Shown piece by piece: positions 7,273 through 15,881 of a stretch of DNA of 32,273 bases. The position numbers and the translations under genes were made by a program. Source of the DNA: Desulfobacterales bacterium (GTDB lineage: Bacteria > Desulfobacterota > Desulfobacteria > Desulfobacterales > JADGBH01); the NCBI GenBank assembly GCA_015231595.1, contig JADGBH010000054.1, positions 1 to 32,273 of the forward strand. The letters run 5' to 3'. Position 1 is the stretch's first letter; each line of letters starts with the position of its first letter. The notes under the pieces were generated by a model. That model saw only the letters and a program-made list of their open reading frames with translations. It ran no database searches and was not told the DNA's origin.

Positions 7273-9798
7273 ATGGGAAATTTTCTTACTAAAATATTCG
7301 GCAGCAAAAATGACAGAGTAATAAAAAAAATTAAACCTTATTTAGAACAAGTTAATTCTTTAGAACCTAAAATCAGCTCTTTAAGCGACACGGAGCTTCA
7401 AAACCTTACTCCTAACTTTAAATACAGGATAGAACAAGGAGAACCGCTAGAAGATATACTACCTGAAGCATTTGCAACGGTAAGAGAAGCATCAAAGAGA
7501 ACTTTGAAAATGAGACATTTTGATGTTCAAATTATCGGAGGTGTAGTCCTGCATCAAGGGAAAATATCAGAAATGAAAACAGGTGAAGGAAAAACTCTTG
7601 TCGCTACCCTTCCAGCATATCTAAATGCCTTAACTGGAAAAGGGGTTCATGTTATAACTGTTAATGATTATCTTGCAAAACGTGATACCGAATGGATGGG
7701 GCAAATATATAGGTTTTTAGGCCTTTCCGTTGGAACTATTGTGCATGGACTAACGGATAATGATCGAAAAAAAGAGTATAATTCAGATATTACCTATGGA
7801 ACTAACAATGAATTTGGATTTGATTATTTAAGGGATAATATGAAATATACCCAAGAATCTTTAGTCCAAAGATATCTCAATTATGCTATAGTTGACGAAG
7901 TTGATAGCATATTAATAGACGAAGCAAGAACTCCCCTTATAATTTCAGGACCTGCGGAAAAATCTACATCTCTCTATTATGAAGTAAATAAAATAATTCC
8001 TCGCCTTGTAAACGAGATAGATTATACAATCGACGAAAAAATAAAAAATGTTGTTCTCACAGAAGAAGGTGTAGCTAAAGTTGAAAAACTTTTAAAACTT
8101 GAAAATCTATACGACCCTCAAAATATTGAAATTTTACATCATGTAAATCAGGCTCTTAAAGCACATATTCTTTTTAAAAGAGACGTCGACTATATAGTCA
8201 AAGACGGTGAAGTAATAATTGTTGATGAATTCACAGGGAGATTAATGCCTGGAAGAAGATACAGTGAAGGACTTCATCAAGCCCTTGAAGCTAAAGAAAA
8301 TGTAAAAATTGAAAACGAAAACCAAACCCTTGCATCTATAACTTTTCAAAATTATTTTAGAATGTATGATAAATTGGCAGGCATGACAGGAACGGCTGAT
8401 ACTGAGGCTCCAGAATTTAAAAAAATCTATAACCTTGATGTTGTAATTATTCCAACAAATCAGCCAATGATAAGAATGGATTATCCTGATACTATCTTTA
8501 AAACAAAAAAAGAAAAATATAATTCTGTAATTAATGAAATAATTGCCCTTTCCAAAAAAGGGCAACCTGTTTTAGTAGGAACAATATCAATAGAAGTTTC
8601 AGAAGATCTAAGCAAAATACTTGGTAAAAAAGGTATCAAGCACGAAGTTCTTAATGCAAAAAATCATAGCGCTGAAGCAAAAATTATATCAATGGCTGGC
8701 CAAAAGCATGCTGTAACAATCTCAACTAACATGGCTGGAAGAGGAACGGATATTGTTCTTGGAGAAGGAGTTGTAGAGCTTGGGGGCCTTCATGTATTAG
8801 GAACTGAAAGACATGAAAGCAGACGAATTGATAATCAGCTTAGGGGAAGATCTGGAAGACAGGGTGATCCTGGCTCATCAAGGTTTTACCTTGCAATGGA
8901 AGATGATTTATTAAAAATATTTGGCGGAGAAAGAATGGCTTCTATGATGGAAAGAGTTGGCATGAATGAAGGAGAAGCCATTGAAAATAGAATTATAAGC
9001 AGATTGATCGAAAATGCCCAAGCGCGAGTCGAAGCCCATAATTTTGACATAAGAAAACATCTTCTTGAATATGACGATGTAATGAATCAGCAAAGGGAAA
9101 CAATTTACAAAAAAAGAAGAGAATTATTACATGGAGAAAGCCTTAAATCAGAAGTAGAGGATATGATAGCCGAAATTGCTGAAAGCATTATCGATTCCTA
9201 CGCTGAGAAAGGAAAATATCCTGAAGAATGGAATATTGAAGGTATTAAAGATTCTATATTCAGCTATTTTAATTTTTCCTTTGATGATTTTGATAAACAT
9301 TTAGATGGACTTACCGTCGATGGAATTGCTGAACTTATATTTGAAAGAGCTCTTAAAAAATATGGAGAAAAAGAATCTGAAATAGGAGAGGATACTCTAA
9401 GAAAACTTGAAAGAATAGTCCTGCTTCAAACTATGGATAATCTTTGGAAGGATCATCTTCTTTCAATGGATCATTTGAAAGAAGGAATAGGTCTTAGGGG
9501 ATATGCCCAGCAAAACCCTCTTCTTGTCTATAAAAAAGAGGGCTTCATGATGTTTCAAGATATGATTTTCAGAATAAAAAAAGAAATAGTCAATATCCTC
9601 TTCAAAATTAAAATAAGGACAGATTCAGAAATTTCAAGTTTAAGAAAAGAATCAAATAATGATAAGCTCGTTTTTTCACATGGAGATGCTCCTCCACCAA
9701 AAAAGAAACCAGTTCAAAGATCAACTCAAAAAATCGGAAGAAATGAGCCATGCACATGTGGCAGTGGGAAAAAATATAAAAAATGTTGCGGAGCGTAA
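7273..9798 (+). CDS. secA: Preprotein translocase ATPase SecA
   Basis: Motor ATPase that drives unfolded preproteins through SecYEG at the inner membrane. The 841-aa length is typical. Walker A is MKTGEGKT at 101-108, with the DEVDS Walker B region further on. The preprotein crosslinking and scaffold domains follow (MAGMTGTADTEA, NMAGRGTDI, LRGRSGRQGDPG). The C-terminal zinc-binding SEC-C tail (EPCTCGSGKKYKKCCGA) is intact, implying binding to SecB or the ribosome/lipid. The ATG follows GAAGG. The gene stands between the M23 peptidase (30 bp upstream) and thyX (29 bp downstream), so the three are probably co-transcribed. Confidence 0.98.
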   Translation: MGNFLTKIFGSKNDRVIKKIKPYLEQVNSLEPKISSLSDTELQNLTPNFKYRIEQGEPLEDILPEAFATVREASKRTLKMRHFDVQIIGGVVLHQGKISEMKTGEGKTLVATLPAYLNALTGKGVHVITVNDYLAKRDTEWMGQIYRFLGLSVGTIVHGLTDNDRKKEYNSDITYGTNNEFGFDYLRDNMKYTQESLVQRYLNYAIVDEVDSILIDEARTPLIISGPAEKSTSLYYEVNKIIPRLVNEIDYTIDEKIKNVVLTEEGVAKVEKLLKLENLYDPQNIEILHHVNQALKAHILFKRDVDYIVKDGEVIIVDEFTGRLMPGRRYSEGLHQALEAKENVKIENENQTLASITFQNYFRMYDKLAGMTGTADTEAPEFKKIYNLDVVIIPTNQPMIRMDYPDTIFKTKKEKYNSVINEIIALSKKGQPVLVGTISIEVSEDLSKILGKKGIKHEVLNAKNHSAEAKIISMAGQKHAVTISTNMAGRGTDIVLGEGVVELGGLHVLGTERHESRRIDNQLRGRSGRQGDPGSSRFYLAMEDDLLKIFGGERMASMMERVGMNEGEAIENRIISRLIENAQARVEAHNFDIRKHLLEYDDVMNQQRETIYKKRRELLHGESLKSEVEDMIAEIAESIIDSYAEKGKYPEEWNIEGIKDSIFSYFNFSFDDFDKHLDGLTVDGIAELIFERALKKYGEKESEIGEDTLRKLERIVLLQTMDNLWKDHLLSMDHLKEGIGLRGYAQQNPLLVYKKEGFMMFQDMIFRIKKEIVNILFKIKIRTDSEISSLRKESNNDKLVFSHGDAPPPKKKPVQRSTQKIGRNEPCTCGSGKKYKKCCGA

Positions 9799-9827
9799 TA
9801 AATAAGTAATAATTAGGAATAGGTAAT

Positions 9828-10631
9828 ATGAAAATAATTGAAGAACCTAAAGTTTATTTAATTGCAAAAACAGGCATTGAAATTAATGGCATTAATCAAT
9901 ACTTAAATGATATTGGAAGCCCTGATTGGAAAACAGACGAAAATGTTTCAGATGGAGAGAACTTGGCAGAAATGGCTGGAAGAATTTGTTATAGAAGCTG
10001 GCAACCCTACGACTCAGAAAAAAAAGACGCTACTAACCCAAATGTAAAAAGAGTTCGAAAAGGTAATCAAGCTTATATTCAAAATATTCTTGAAAGCAAA
10101 CATGGTTCAATCCTTGAGCATATAAATTTAACGTTCATTTTAAGGGGCGTTTCAAGAGTTCTTACTCATGAACTTGTAAGGCATAGAGCGGGTATGGCTT
10201 ATAGTCAAGAAAGCTTGAGATATGTCCGACTTGATGATATTTCATTTTGGTTTCCAGATAAAATAAAAGAAAACAAAAAAGCAAAAGAAAAATTTGACGA
10301 AACCGTTAAATTTTTAGAAAAAACACAAAAAGAACTCGCTGAAATATTCAACATAGACTCAATAGACGATTTTTCTACCAAAAAAAAACTTACATCAATT
10401 TTTAGAAGAATTGCTCCAATTGGCTTAGGCACTTCTATTCTGGTTACAGGTAATTTAAGAGCATGGAGACATATTATTGCCATAAGGTCATCTCAAGCAG
10501 CAGAAGAAGAATTCCGTATTGTTGTTAGCCAAATTGCTGAAATATGTAAAGCTGAATTCCCTCATATATTCCAAGATATGACAAAAGATGCAAACACCGG
10601 TGAATATATTTTTTCTAACCAAAAAGTTTAA
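9828..10631 (+). CDS. thyX: Flavin-dependent thymidylate synthase
   Basis: Makes dTMP from dUMP using methylene-THF, FAD and NADPH, independently of ThyA. The 267-aa product carries the signature RHR (118-120) followed by S129, R131 and Y132 (RHRAGMAYSQESLRY). The spacing between RHR and the Ser is eight residues, whereas the textbook ThyX motif is RHR-X7-S. The C-terminal segment TGNLRAWRHIIAIRSS corresponds to the conserved N-x-R-x-x-x-H region, and AAEEEFR follows. The start has only a weak AGG nearby. It lies 29 bp after secA and is followed by a symmetric hairpin and the dcw promoter region, so it probably ends its transcript. Confidence 0.93.
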   Translation: MKIIEEPKVYLIAKTGIEINGINQYLNDIGSPDWKTDENVSDGENLAEMAGRICYRSWQPYDSEKKDATNPNVKRVRKGNQAYIQNILESKHGSILEHINLTFILRGVSRVLTHELVRHRAGMAYSQESLRYVRLDDISFWFPDKIKENKKAKEKFDETVKFLEKTQKELAEIFNIDSIDDFSTKKKLTSIFRRIAPIGLGTSILVTGNLRAWRHIIAIRSSQAAEEEFRIVVSQIAEICKAEFPHIFQDMTKDANTGEYIFSNQKV

Positions 10632-10660
10632 AGTTGCCTAATTTAAAAAAATTTTCAACA

Positions 10661-10697
10661 TTTTTTTTGAGGATTTATTTTAATCCTCAAAAAAAAA
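10661..10697. terminator. Symmetric hairpin downstream of thyX
   Basis: T8-GAGGATT (10661-10675), loop TATTTT, then AATCCTC-A9 (10682-10697). The GC-containing 7-bp core is extended by T/A tracts into a stem of about 15 bp. The U-run lies on the 5' side and the A-run on the 3' side on either strand, so it is not a textbook terminator, but a long stem here plausibly separates thyX from the dcw operon. The rest of the gap to mraZ (10698-10860) is AT-rich with nothing recognisable. Confidence 0.5.
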
Positions 10698-10860
10698 TTA
10701 TAACTCCCAAAATAATAAACCAAAAATTTATTAATTAAAAAAAACAGATATTTAATGCCATTCTTTTTAAGATGAATCATTAACTGATCTCAATTTTTCT
10801 TACTTATTAAAATTTTCAAATCACTCAAAAATGAAAAATAACTATTTTAAATTTTTTAAC

Positions 10861-10888
10861 TTGACTCTTTTAAAAAAGAATGTAGTGT
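10861..10888 (+). promoter_or_regulatory. mraZ: Candidate sigma70 promoter of the dcw cluster
   Basis: TTGACT (10861-10866) is followed, after a 16-bp spacer, by TAGTGT (10883-10888), about 35 bp before the mraZ start. The -35 matches five of six bases and the -10 is weak, as might suit an activated or autoregulated promoter. The MraZ-like boxes at 10907-10924 lie just downstream, where a bound repressor would block clearance. Confidence 0.45.
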
Positions 10889-10906
10889 AAGAGAAATTTT
10901 TGATAT

Positions 10907-10924
10907 AAAGTGGTTGTAAAGTGA
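10907..10924 (+). promoter_or_regulatory. Putative MraZ operator: two AAAGTG direct repeats
   Basis: AAAGTGG (10907-10913) and AAAGTGA (10918-10924) are direct repeats with an 11-bp period, overlapping the mraZ start. From memory, MraZ of Mollicutes binds repeated AAAGTG[T/G] boxes with about a 10-bp period, and E. coli MraZ binds TGGG-type direct repeats upstream of its own gene. Position and sequence therefore suggest autoregulation. Only two good repeats are visible, with a poor third candidate (TAGTGTA) at about 10883. Confidence 0.45.
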
Positions 10925-11379
10925 TGGTAAAATGTTTTCAAGGTAGAACTGTTCATACATTAGATCCAAAAGGTCGTTTTATTATTCCTTCAAGATTTAA
11001 AGATGTAATAAATGAAGGTGGAGGCGATGGAATAATTATAACAAATTTTGATAATTGTCTATATGCCTACACTTACAAAGAATGGGAAACAGTTATAGAA
11101 AAAATGAAATCTATCGCTAAAAAAGGCGAAAAATTCAGGAGATTTCGGAGATTTTTTATTGGAGGAGCTTTTGACTGTCAATGTGATAAACAGGGTAGAA
11201 TATTGATTCCTCAGCCTTTGAGGGAATATGCTAATCTTGAAAAAGATATAATTCTTGTAGGGGTTACAGAACATTTTGAAATCTGGTCTAAAGAAAGCTG
11301 GATAAAAGAAAATGAAAAAATGCAAAATGAAATGAACGATGAAGATATTCGTGAAGACATATCAGAACTTGGACTTTAA
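10924..11379 (+). CDS. mraZ: Transcriptional regulator / division protein MraZ
   Basis: DNA-binding protein with two tandem AbrB-like half-domains that typically represses its own dcw operon as a ring-shaped oligomer. Both DXXXR signatures are present: DPKGR in the first half and DKQGR in the second (about residues 14-18 and 88-92). The length of 151 aa is normal. GTG (10921) and ATG (10924) are adjacent in-frame starts; I chose the ATG. No strong ribosome site precedes it, and the candidate operator overlaps the start. It heads the cluster, with rsmH beginning 2 bp after its stop. Confidence 0.95.
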   Translation: MVKCFQGRTVHTLDPKGRFIIPSRFKDVINEGGGDGIIITNFDNCLYAYTYKEWETVIEKMKSIAKKGEKFRRFRRFFIGGAFDCQCDKQGRILIPQPLREYANLEKDIILVGVTEHFEIWSKESWIKENEKMQNEMNDEDIREDISELGL

Positions 11380-11381
11380 AA

Positions 11382-12311
11382 ATGAATTTTAGACATATTC
11401 CTGTAATGTTGGAAGAATCAATATTGCATTTAAATTGTAGGGAGGGAAAAATATATGTTGATGGTACTTTTGGAGGGGGAGGCCATTCAAAAGAGATACT
11501 AAATAAGATAGGATCAGGACTCTTAATTGGGATTGATCAAGATACTGACTCTATTAGCAATGCAAAAGCTTTATTTAGTTATCAATCCAATTTTATGCTT
11601 TTTCATGATAATTTTATGAATCTACCTGAAATATTAAAGGCGGAAAAAATTTTTAAAGTTGATGGAATTCTTTTAGATTTGGGAATGTCGCAACACCAAA
11701 TAGAATCAAGTAAAAGAGGCTTTAGTTTTTATAAAGACGAACCCCTCGATATGAGAATGAATATTCGTCAAAAATTAACGGCAGGCGACGTAATAAATGA
11801 AATGGATGAAAAAAATCTTGCTCAAATCTTCAAAAAATATGGAGAAGAAGCGAACGCAAAGATGATCTCAAAAAGAATTGCATTTATACGACAAAATAAA
11901 AGAATAAATTCAAGCTTAGAACTTGCTAAAATTGTTGAAGGCGTAGTGCCTTATAAATACAAACAAAAAAAAATTCACCCTGCAACTAAAGTTTTTATGG
12001 CTTTAAGAATTTTTATAAATAAAGAATTAGAAGCTCTTTCATTATTTTTAGAAAATCTTCCAGACATTCTAAACTCTGGAGGAAGAATATGCATTATTTC
12101 CTTTCATTCCTTGGAAGATAGAATTGTAAAACAAACTTTAAAAAAATTTGAACACCCTTGTATATGTCCAAAGGATTTTCCTATATGCGTTTGCAAAAAA
12201 GAAAAAAAAATCAAAATAATAACAAAAAAACCGATAATTTCAAGCTCCGCTGAAATAACTAAAAATCCAATGGCTCGAAGTGCAAAGCTACGGGTTGCAG
12301 AAATGCTATAG
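11382..12311 (+). CDS. rsmH: 16S rRNA (cytosine(1402)-N(4))-methyltransferase
   Basis: Methylates N4 of C1402 in the ribosomal P site using S-adenosylmethionine (formerly mraW). The SAM-binding glycine loop VDGTFGGGGHS is at residues 26-36. The family blocks LLDLGMSQHQ, FSFYKDEPLDMRM, HPATKVFMALRI and IISFHSLEDRIVK follow in order. The 309-aa length is typical. A Cys pair-rich insert, CICPKDFPICVCKKE, lies near the C-terminus where many homologs have a CxCP-type zinc-like loop. It has no ribosome site of its own, so it is probably translated by coupling to mraZ. Confidence 0.97.
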   Translation: MNFRHIPVMLEESILHLNCREGKIYVDGTFGGGGHSKEILNKIGSGLLIGIDQDTDSISNAKALFSYQSNFMLFHDNFMNLPEILKAEKIFKVDGILLDLGMSQHQIESSKRGFSFYKDEPLDMRMNIRQKLTAGDVINEMDEKNLAQIFKKYGEEANAKMISKRIAFIRQNKRINSSLELAKIVEGVVPYKYKQKKIHPATKVFMALRIFINKELEALSLFLENLPDILNSGGRICIISFHSLEDRIVKQTLKKFEHPCICPKDFPICVCKKEKKIKIITKKPIISSSAEITKNPMARSAKLRVAEML

Positions 12312-12317
12312 AATTTT

Positions 12318-12605
12318 ATGAAAGATATTACGTTACTCATTAGGCATAAATTTATATGGATATTTATAATAATACTGTTCATTGGAGAATTGTTCTTATA
12401 TGCATGGTCGAGACTGAACTGCATAAGACTCGGTTACATCATTGCTAAAGAAAAAGGACAACAAGAAAGACTTTTGCTTGTAAAAAATAACTTAACTATC
12501 GAATTAGAGCGGCTAAAAGCTCCAAAGCGAATAGCTGAAATTGCAAAAAAAAATCTTGGACTTAATGTGCCTGAAAACAGACAAATAATTATAATTAATA
12601 AATAA
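12318..12605 (+). CDS. ftsL: Cell division protein FtsL
   Basis: Small bitopic septal protein that, with FtsB and FtsQ, activates FtsWI. The 95-aa product has a short basic N-terminus, one membrane segment at about residues 13-31, and a heptad-like coiled coil (IIAKEKGQQERLLLVKNNL and on). It ends with the PKRIAEIAKKNLGLNVPE segment, typical of FtsL. Sequence identity in this family is always low, so the call rests on size, topology, this C-terminal motif and its position between rsmH and ftsI. It starts 6 bp after rsmH. Confidence 0.88.
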   Translation: MKDITLLIRHKFIWIFIIILFIGELFLYAWSRLNCIRLGYIIAKEKGQQERLLLVKNNLTIELERLKAPKRIAEIAKKNLGLNVPENRQIIIINK

Positions 12606-12615
12606 AATTAAAGCT

Positions 12616-14364
12616 ATGAGTAAAAAACCAATAAATAAAGAAAAAAGGAAATTAAATGGAAGAATTGTCATTGTAGGCATATTCTTTAGCCTTATTTATA
12701 GTGCTATTGCTTTAAAAGCTATATATTTACAAGTTTTCCAAGCTGAATGGCTCGCAAATAAAGCCTTACAGGAATATGAAAAAGATTTGGTAGTAAAAGG
12801 AAAACGCGGAAGTATATATGATTGTAAATTCAAAGAATTAGCTATCAGTATTAAAGCAACCTCAATTGCAGTATTTACAAAACAAATAGTGGAATCAAAA
12901 TCAACCGCAAGCGATTTATCAAAAATTCTCAATATTGACAAAAACGCTATATCCAAACAACTTGAATCAAATTCTTCTTTTGTGTGGATTAAACGTCAAG
13001 CTTCCCCAAAAGAAGTTGAAGAAGTAAAAAAACTAAAAATTAAAGGAATAAGCTTCATATCAGAAGCATCAAGATATTATCCCAAAAAAACAATTGCTGG
13101 CCAAGTTATAGGCTTTTCTGGAATTGATGACAAAGGTCTTGAAGGAATAGAATATTATTACAATAAATATTTAGAAGGAAAACCTTGCAGATCAAAAATA
13201 TTAAAAGATGCTCTTGGCCGAGGATTTAATGAATGCGAATGTGAAGAAATAGATAGTAATGGAAAAAATATAGTACTTACAATTGATAGTAATATTCAAT
13301 ATATAACAGATAAAGCATTAGAAGAAGCAGTAACAAAACATTCAGCAAATTATGGATTAGCAATAGTGATGTCTCCTAAAAATGGAGAAATATTAGCTAT
13401 TTCAAATTATCCGTTTGTAAACCCAAATTCGTTTGGAGAATACGAGAAAGGCATAAGAAGAAACAAGGTTATAACTGATGCTTTTGAACCAGGTTCAACA
13501 ATGAAAATTTTCCTTGCAGCAGCAGCATTAGAATCGGGTATATGTAATGAAGGCTCTGTCTTTTTCTGCGAAAATGGTTTATACAAAGTTGGAAGGAATG
13601 TTATCCATGACACTCACTCATACGGTTGGCTCTCATTATTCGATATAATAAAATTTTCAAGTAATATTGGCTCGACAAAAATAACTGAATTAATTGGTAA
13701 AAAACAATTATATGATACGCTTACCGCTTTTGGATTCGGACAAAAAACAAATATTAATTTAGGAGGCGAATCTTGCGGGAGTTTAAGTTCCTATAAACAG
13801 TGGAAGGAAATTGATGCTGGAAACATATCGTTTGGTCAAGGGATATCCGTATCTCCTTTACAACTTGTAACTGCAACTTGCGCTATTGCAAATGGAGGAA
13901 TTCTGTATAAGCCTTATATAGTAAAAGAAATCATTGATAATGACGGAAACTGTATAAAAAAATTTACGCATCAGCAAAAAAGAAGAGTTATTTCTAAAAA
14001 AACATCATCTATAATTAAAAATATTATGAGTGGCGTTGTAACCGATGGCACAGGAACAAACGCTTCAGTAGAGGGGTATAACGTATGTGGAAAAACCGGA
14101 ACAGCTCAAAAAATTGATTTTGAAACAGGTAGATATGCAAGAGGCAAATACTTTTCTTCTTTTTTAGGATTTGCTCCAGCTGAAAACCCTGAAATAGTGG
14201 TATTTGTAGCATTAGACGAGCCAAAAAAATATTATTATGGCGGAACAGTAGCGGCGCCTGCATTTAAAATGATAGTTAGAGAAACTCTAAATTATTTACA
14301 TGTTCCTCCACTTATAGAAAACAAAGAATTAATAATGACAATAGCTAAACAATTGAATAACTAA
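12616..14364 (+). CDS. ftsI: Septal peptidoglycan D,D-transpeptidase (PBP3)
   Basis: Crosslinks septal peptidoglycan as partner of the FtsW polymerase. The 582-aa protein has a basic N-terminus, one membrane segment (about 16-38), a non-catalytic pedestal domain beginning around RGSIYD (64-69), and a C-terminal transpeptidase domain. The penicillin-binding motifs are S294-x-x-K297 (EPGSTMKIF), S348-S-N350 (KFSSNIG) and K493-T-G495 (GKTGTAQ). There is no PASTA domain: the chain ends shortly after the transpeptidase fold, unlike the longer Spo/PASTA PBPs seen in some relatives. Its stop overlaps the murE start by one base. Confidence 0.96.
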   Translation: MSKKPINKEKRKLNGRIVIVGIFFSLIYSAIALKAIYLQVFQAEWLANKALQEYEKDLVVKGKRGSIYDCKFKELAISIKATSIAVFTKQIVESKSTASDLSKILNIDKNAISKQLESNSSFVWIKRQASPKEVEEVKKLKIKGISFISEASRYYPKKTIAGQVIGFSGIDDKGLEGIEYYYNKYLEGKPCRSKILKDALGRGFNECECEEIDSNGKNIVLTIDSNIQYITDKALEEAVTKHSANYGLAIVMSPKNGEILAISNYPFVNPNSFGEYEKGIRRNKVITDAFEPGSTMKIFLAAAALESGICNEGSVFFCENGLYKVGRNVIHDTHSYGWLSLFDIIKFSSNIGSTKITELIGKKQLYDTLTAFGFGQKTNINLGGESCGSLSSYKQWKEIDAGNISFGQGISVSPLQLVTATCAIANGGILYKPYIVKEIIDNDGNCIKKFTHQQKRRVISKKTSSIIKNIMSGVVTDGTGTNASVEGYNVCGKTGTAQKIDFETGRYARGKYFSSFLGFAPAENPEIVVFVALDEPKKYYYGGTVAAPAFKMIVRETLNYLHVPPLIENKELIMTIAKQLNN

Positions 14365-15881
14365 TGAAACTTGTAAAGTTAATAAAAAATTTATCCGTTA
14401 TAAAAAACAATATCAATGAAATGATAGATGATATTGAAGTAAGTTCTATTCATTATAGTTCCCAGTATGTTAAACCTGGAGGTGTATTTATTGCCATAAA
14501 AGGCTTAAAATCAGATGGACATAATTATATTGAACATGCTATAAAAAATGGGGCCGTTGCAATAATATCAGAAAAATCAATTAAAAGCGATTGCATAATA
14601 ATTCAGGTGAAAGATAGCAGAGAAGCTCTTTCCGAAATATCTGAAGAATTTTATGGAAAGCCTTCGCAAGATTTATTTATTATCGGCATAACTGGAACAA
14701 ATGGAAAAACAACTGTAACTTATATATTAGAAAATATTTTGACTGAAGCGGGCTATAAAGTCGGAGTAATCGGAACAATAAATTGTAGATATGATGGAAA
14801 AATAATGAAAAGTCCTGTTACAACTCCAGAATCCATGGATTTACAAAAAATACTTGCTGATATGAAACAAAATGGAGTTACCCATGTTGTAATGGAAATA
14901 TCTTCACATGCTATTGACCTAAAAAGAATTCATAACTGCTTTATTGATGTTGGAATTTTTACAAATTTATCCCAAGACCATCTTGATTATCATAAAACAA
15001 TGGAAGCTTACTGGCAGTCTAAAAAACGATTATTTACTGAACAAATGGGCAAAGGATGCAAAAAAAACAAAGCTTGTACAGTTATAAATATGAATGACTC
15101 AAAAGGAACTGAATTACAAAATTCTTTAACAATGCCAGTTATAACTGTTGGTACTTTGAATAATTGTATGATTAATACATCGGATATAACTTTTGATCAA
15201 TCCGGTACAAAAGGAAAAATAATTATCAATAAAGAAAGTTTCATATTTCAATCGAAACTTGTGGGCAAACATAATCTTGAAAACATTTTATGCGCCGTTG
15301 GAGCAGCCGATTCTATGGGATTATCAAAAGATATTATAAAAAAAGGAATAGAATCATTTGCTATTGTTCCTGGAAGGCTTGAACCAATAAACAATTCAAA
15401 AGGTAGATTTATCTATGTAGATTATGCTCATACTCCAGATGCTTTAGAAAATGTATTAAAAACATTAAAGGGTATATCTCCAAAAAAAATAATATGCGTT
15501 TTCGGATGTGGAGGAGACAGGGATTCTAAAAAAAGACCATTAATGGGAAAAATTGCAGGAGAATTATCTGACTTTGCAATTATAACATCAGATAATCCGA
15601 GAACTGAAGACCCCTTAAATATTATTTTGAATATTGAAGACGGAATAAAATCCGTTATGACAAAAAAATATAATGAAAATGATATTTCGATGGAGTTATC
15701 AGAAAAAGGATACATAATAGAATCGGATAGAAAAAAAGCTATATATCTTGCGGTAAAAATAGCAAAAAGTGGAGATACAATTCTTATAGCTGGCAAAGGT
15801 CACGAAAATTATCAAATACTAGGAAATAACACAATTGATTTTGATGATAGAATTTATGCAAAAGAGGCTATAAATCAATGA
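14364..15881 (+). CDS. murE: UDP-N-acetylmuramoyl-dipeptide--meso-diaminopimelate ligase
   Basis: Adds the third stem-peptide residue to UDP-MurNAc-L-Ala-D-Glu at the expense of ATP. The P-loop GTNGKTT is at 111-117. The carbamylated Lys region is QSKKRLF with K220. The C-terminal specificity motif DNPR is at 410-413, which marks meso-diaminopimelate rather than lysine enzymes. The length (505 aa) is normal. The ATG overlaps the ftsI stop (TAATG) and the murF start overlaps its stop by 4 bp, so translational coupling is likely. Confidence 0.97.
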   Translation: MKLVKLIKNLSVIKNNINEMIDDIEVSSIHYSSQYVKPGGVFIAIKGLKSDGHNYIEHAIKNGAVAIISEKSIKSDCIIIQVKDSREALSEISEEFYGKPSQDLFIIGITGTNGKTTVTYILENILTEAGYKVGVIGTINCRYDGKIMKSPVTTPESMDLQKILADMKQNGVTHVVMEISSHAIDLKRIHNCFIDVGIFTNLSQDHLDYHKTMEAYWQSKKRLFTEQMGKGCKKNKACTVINMNDSKGTELQNSLTMPVITVGTLNNCMINTSDITFDQSGTKGKIIINKESFIFQSKLVGKHNLENILCAVGAADSMGLSKDIIKKGIESFAIVPGRLEPINNSKGRFIYVDYAHTPDALENVLKTLKGISPKKIICVFGCGGDRDSKKRPLMGKIAGELSDFAIITSDNPRTEDPLNIILNIEDGIKSVMTKKYNENDISMELSEKGYIIESDRKKAIYLAVKIAKSGDTILIAGKGHENYQILGNNTIDFDDRIYAKEAINQ

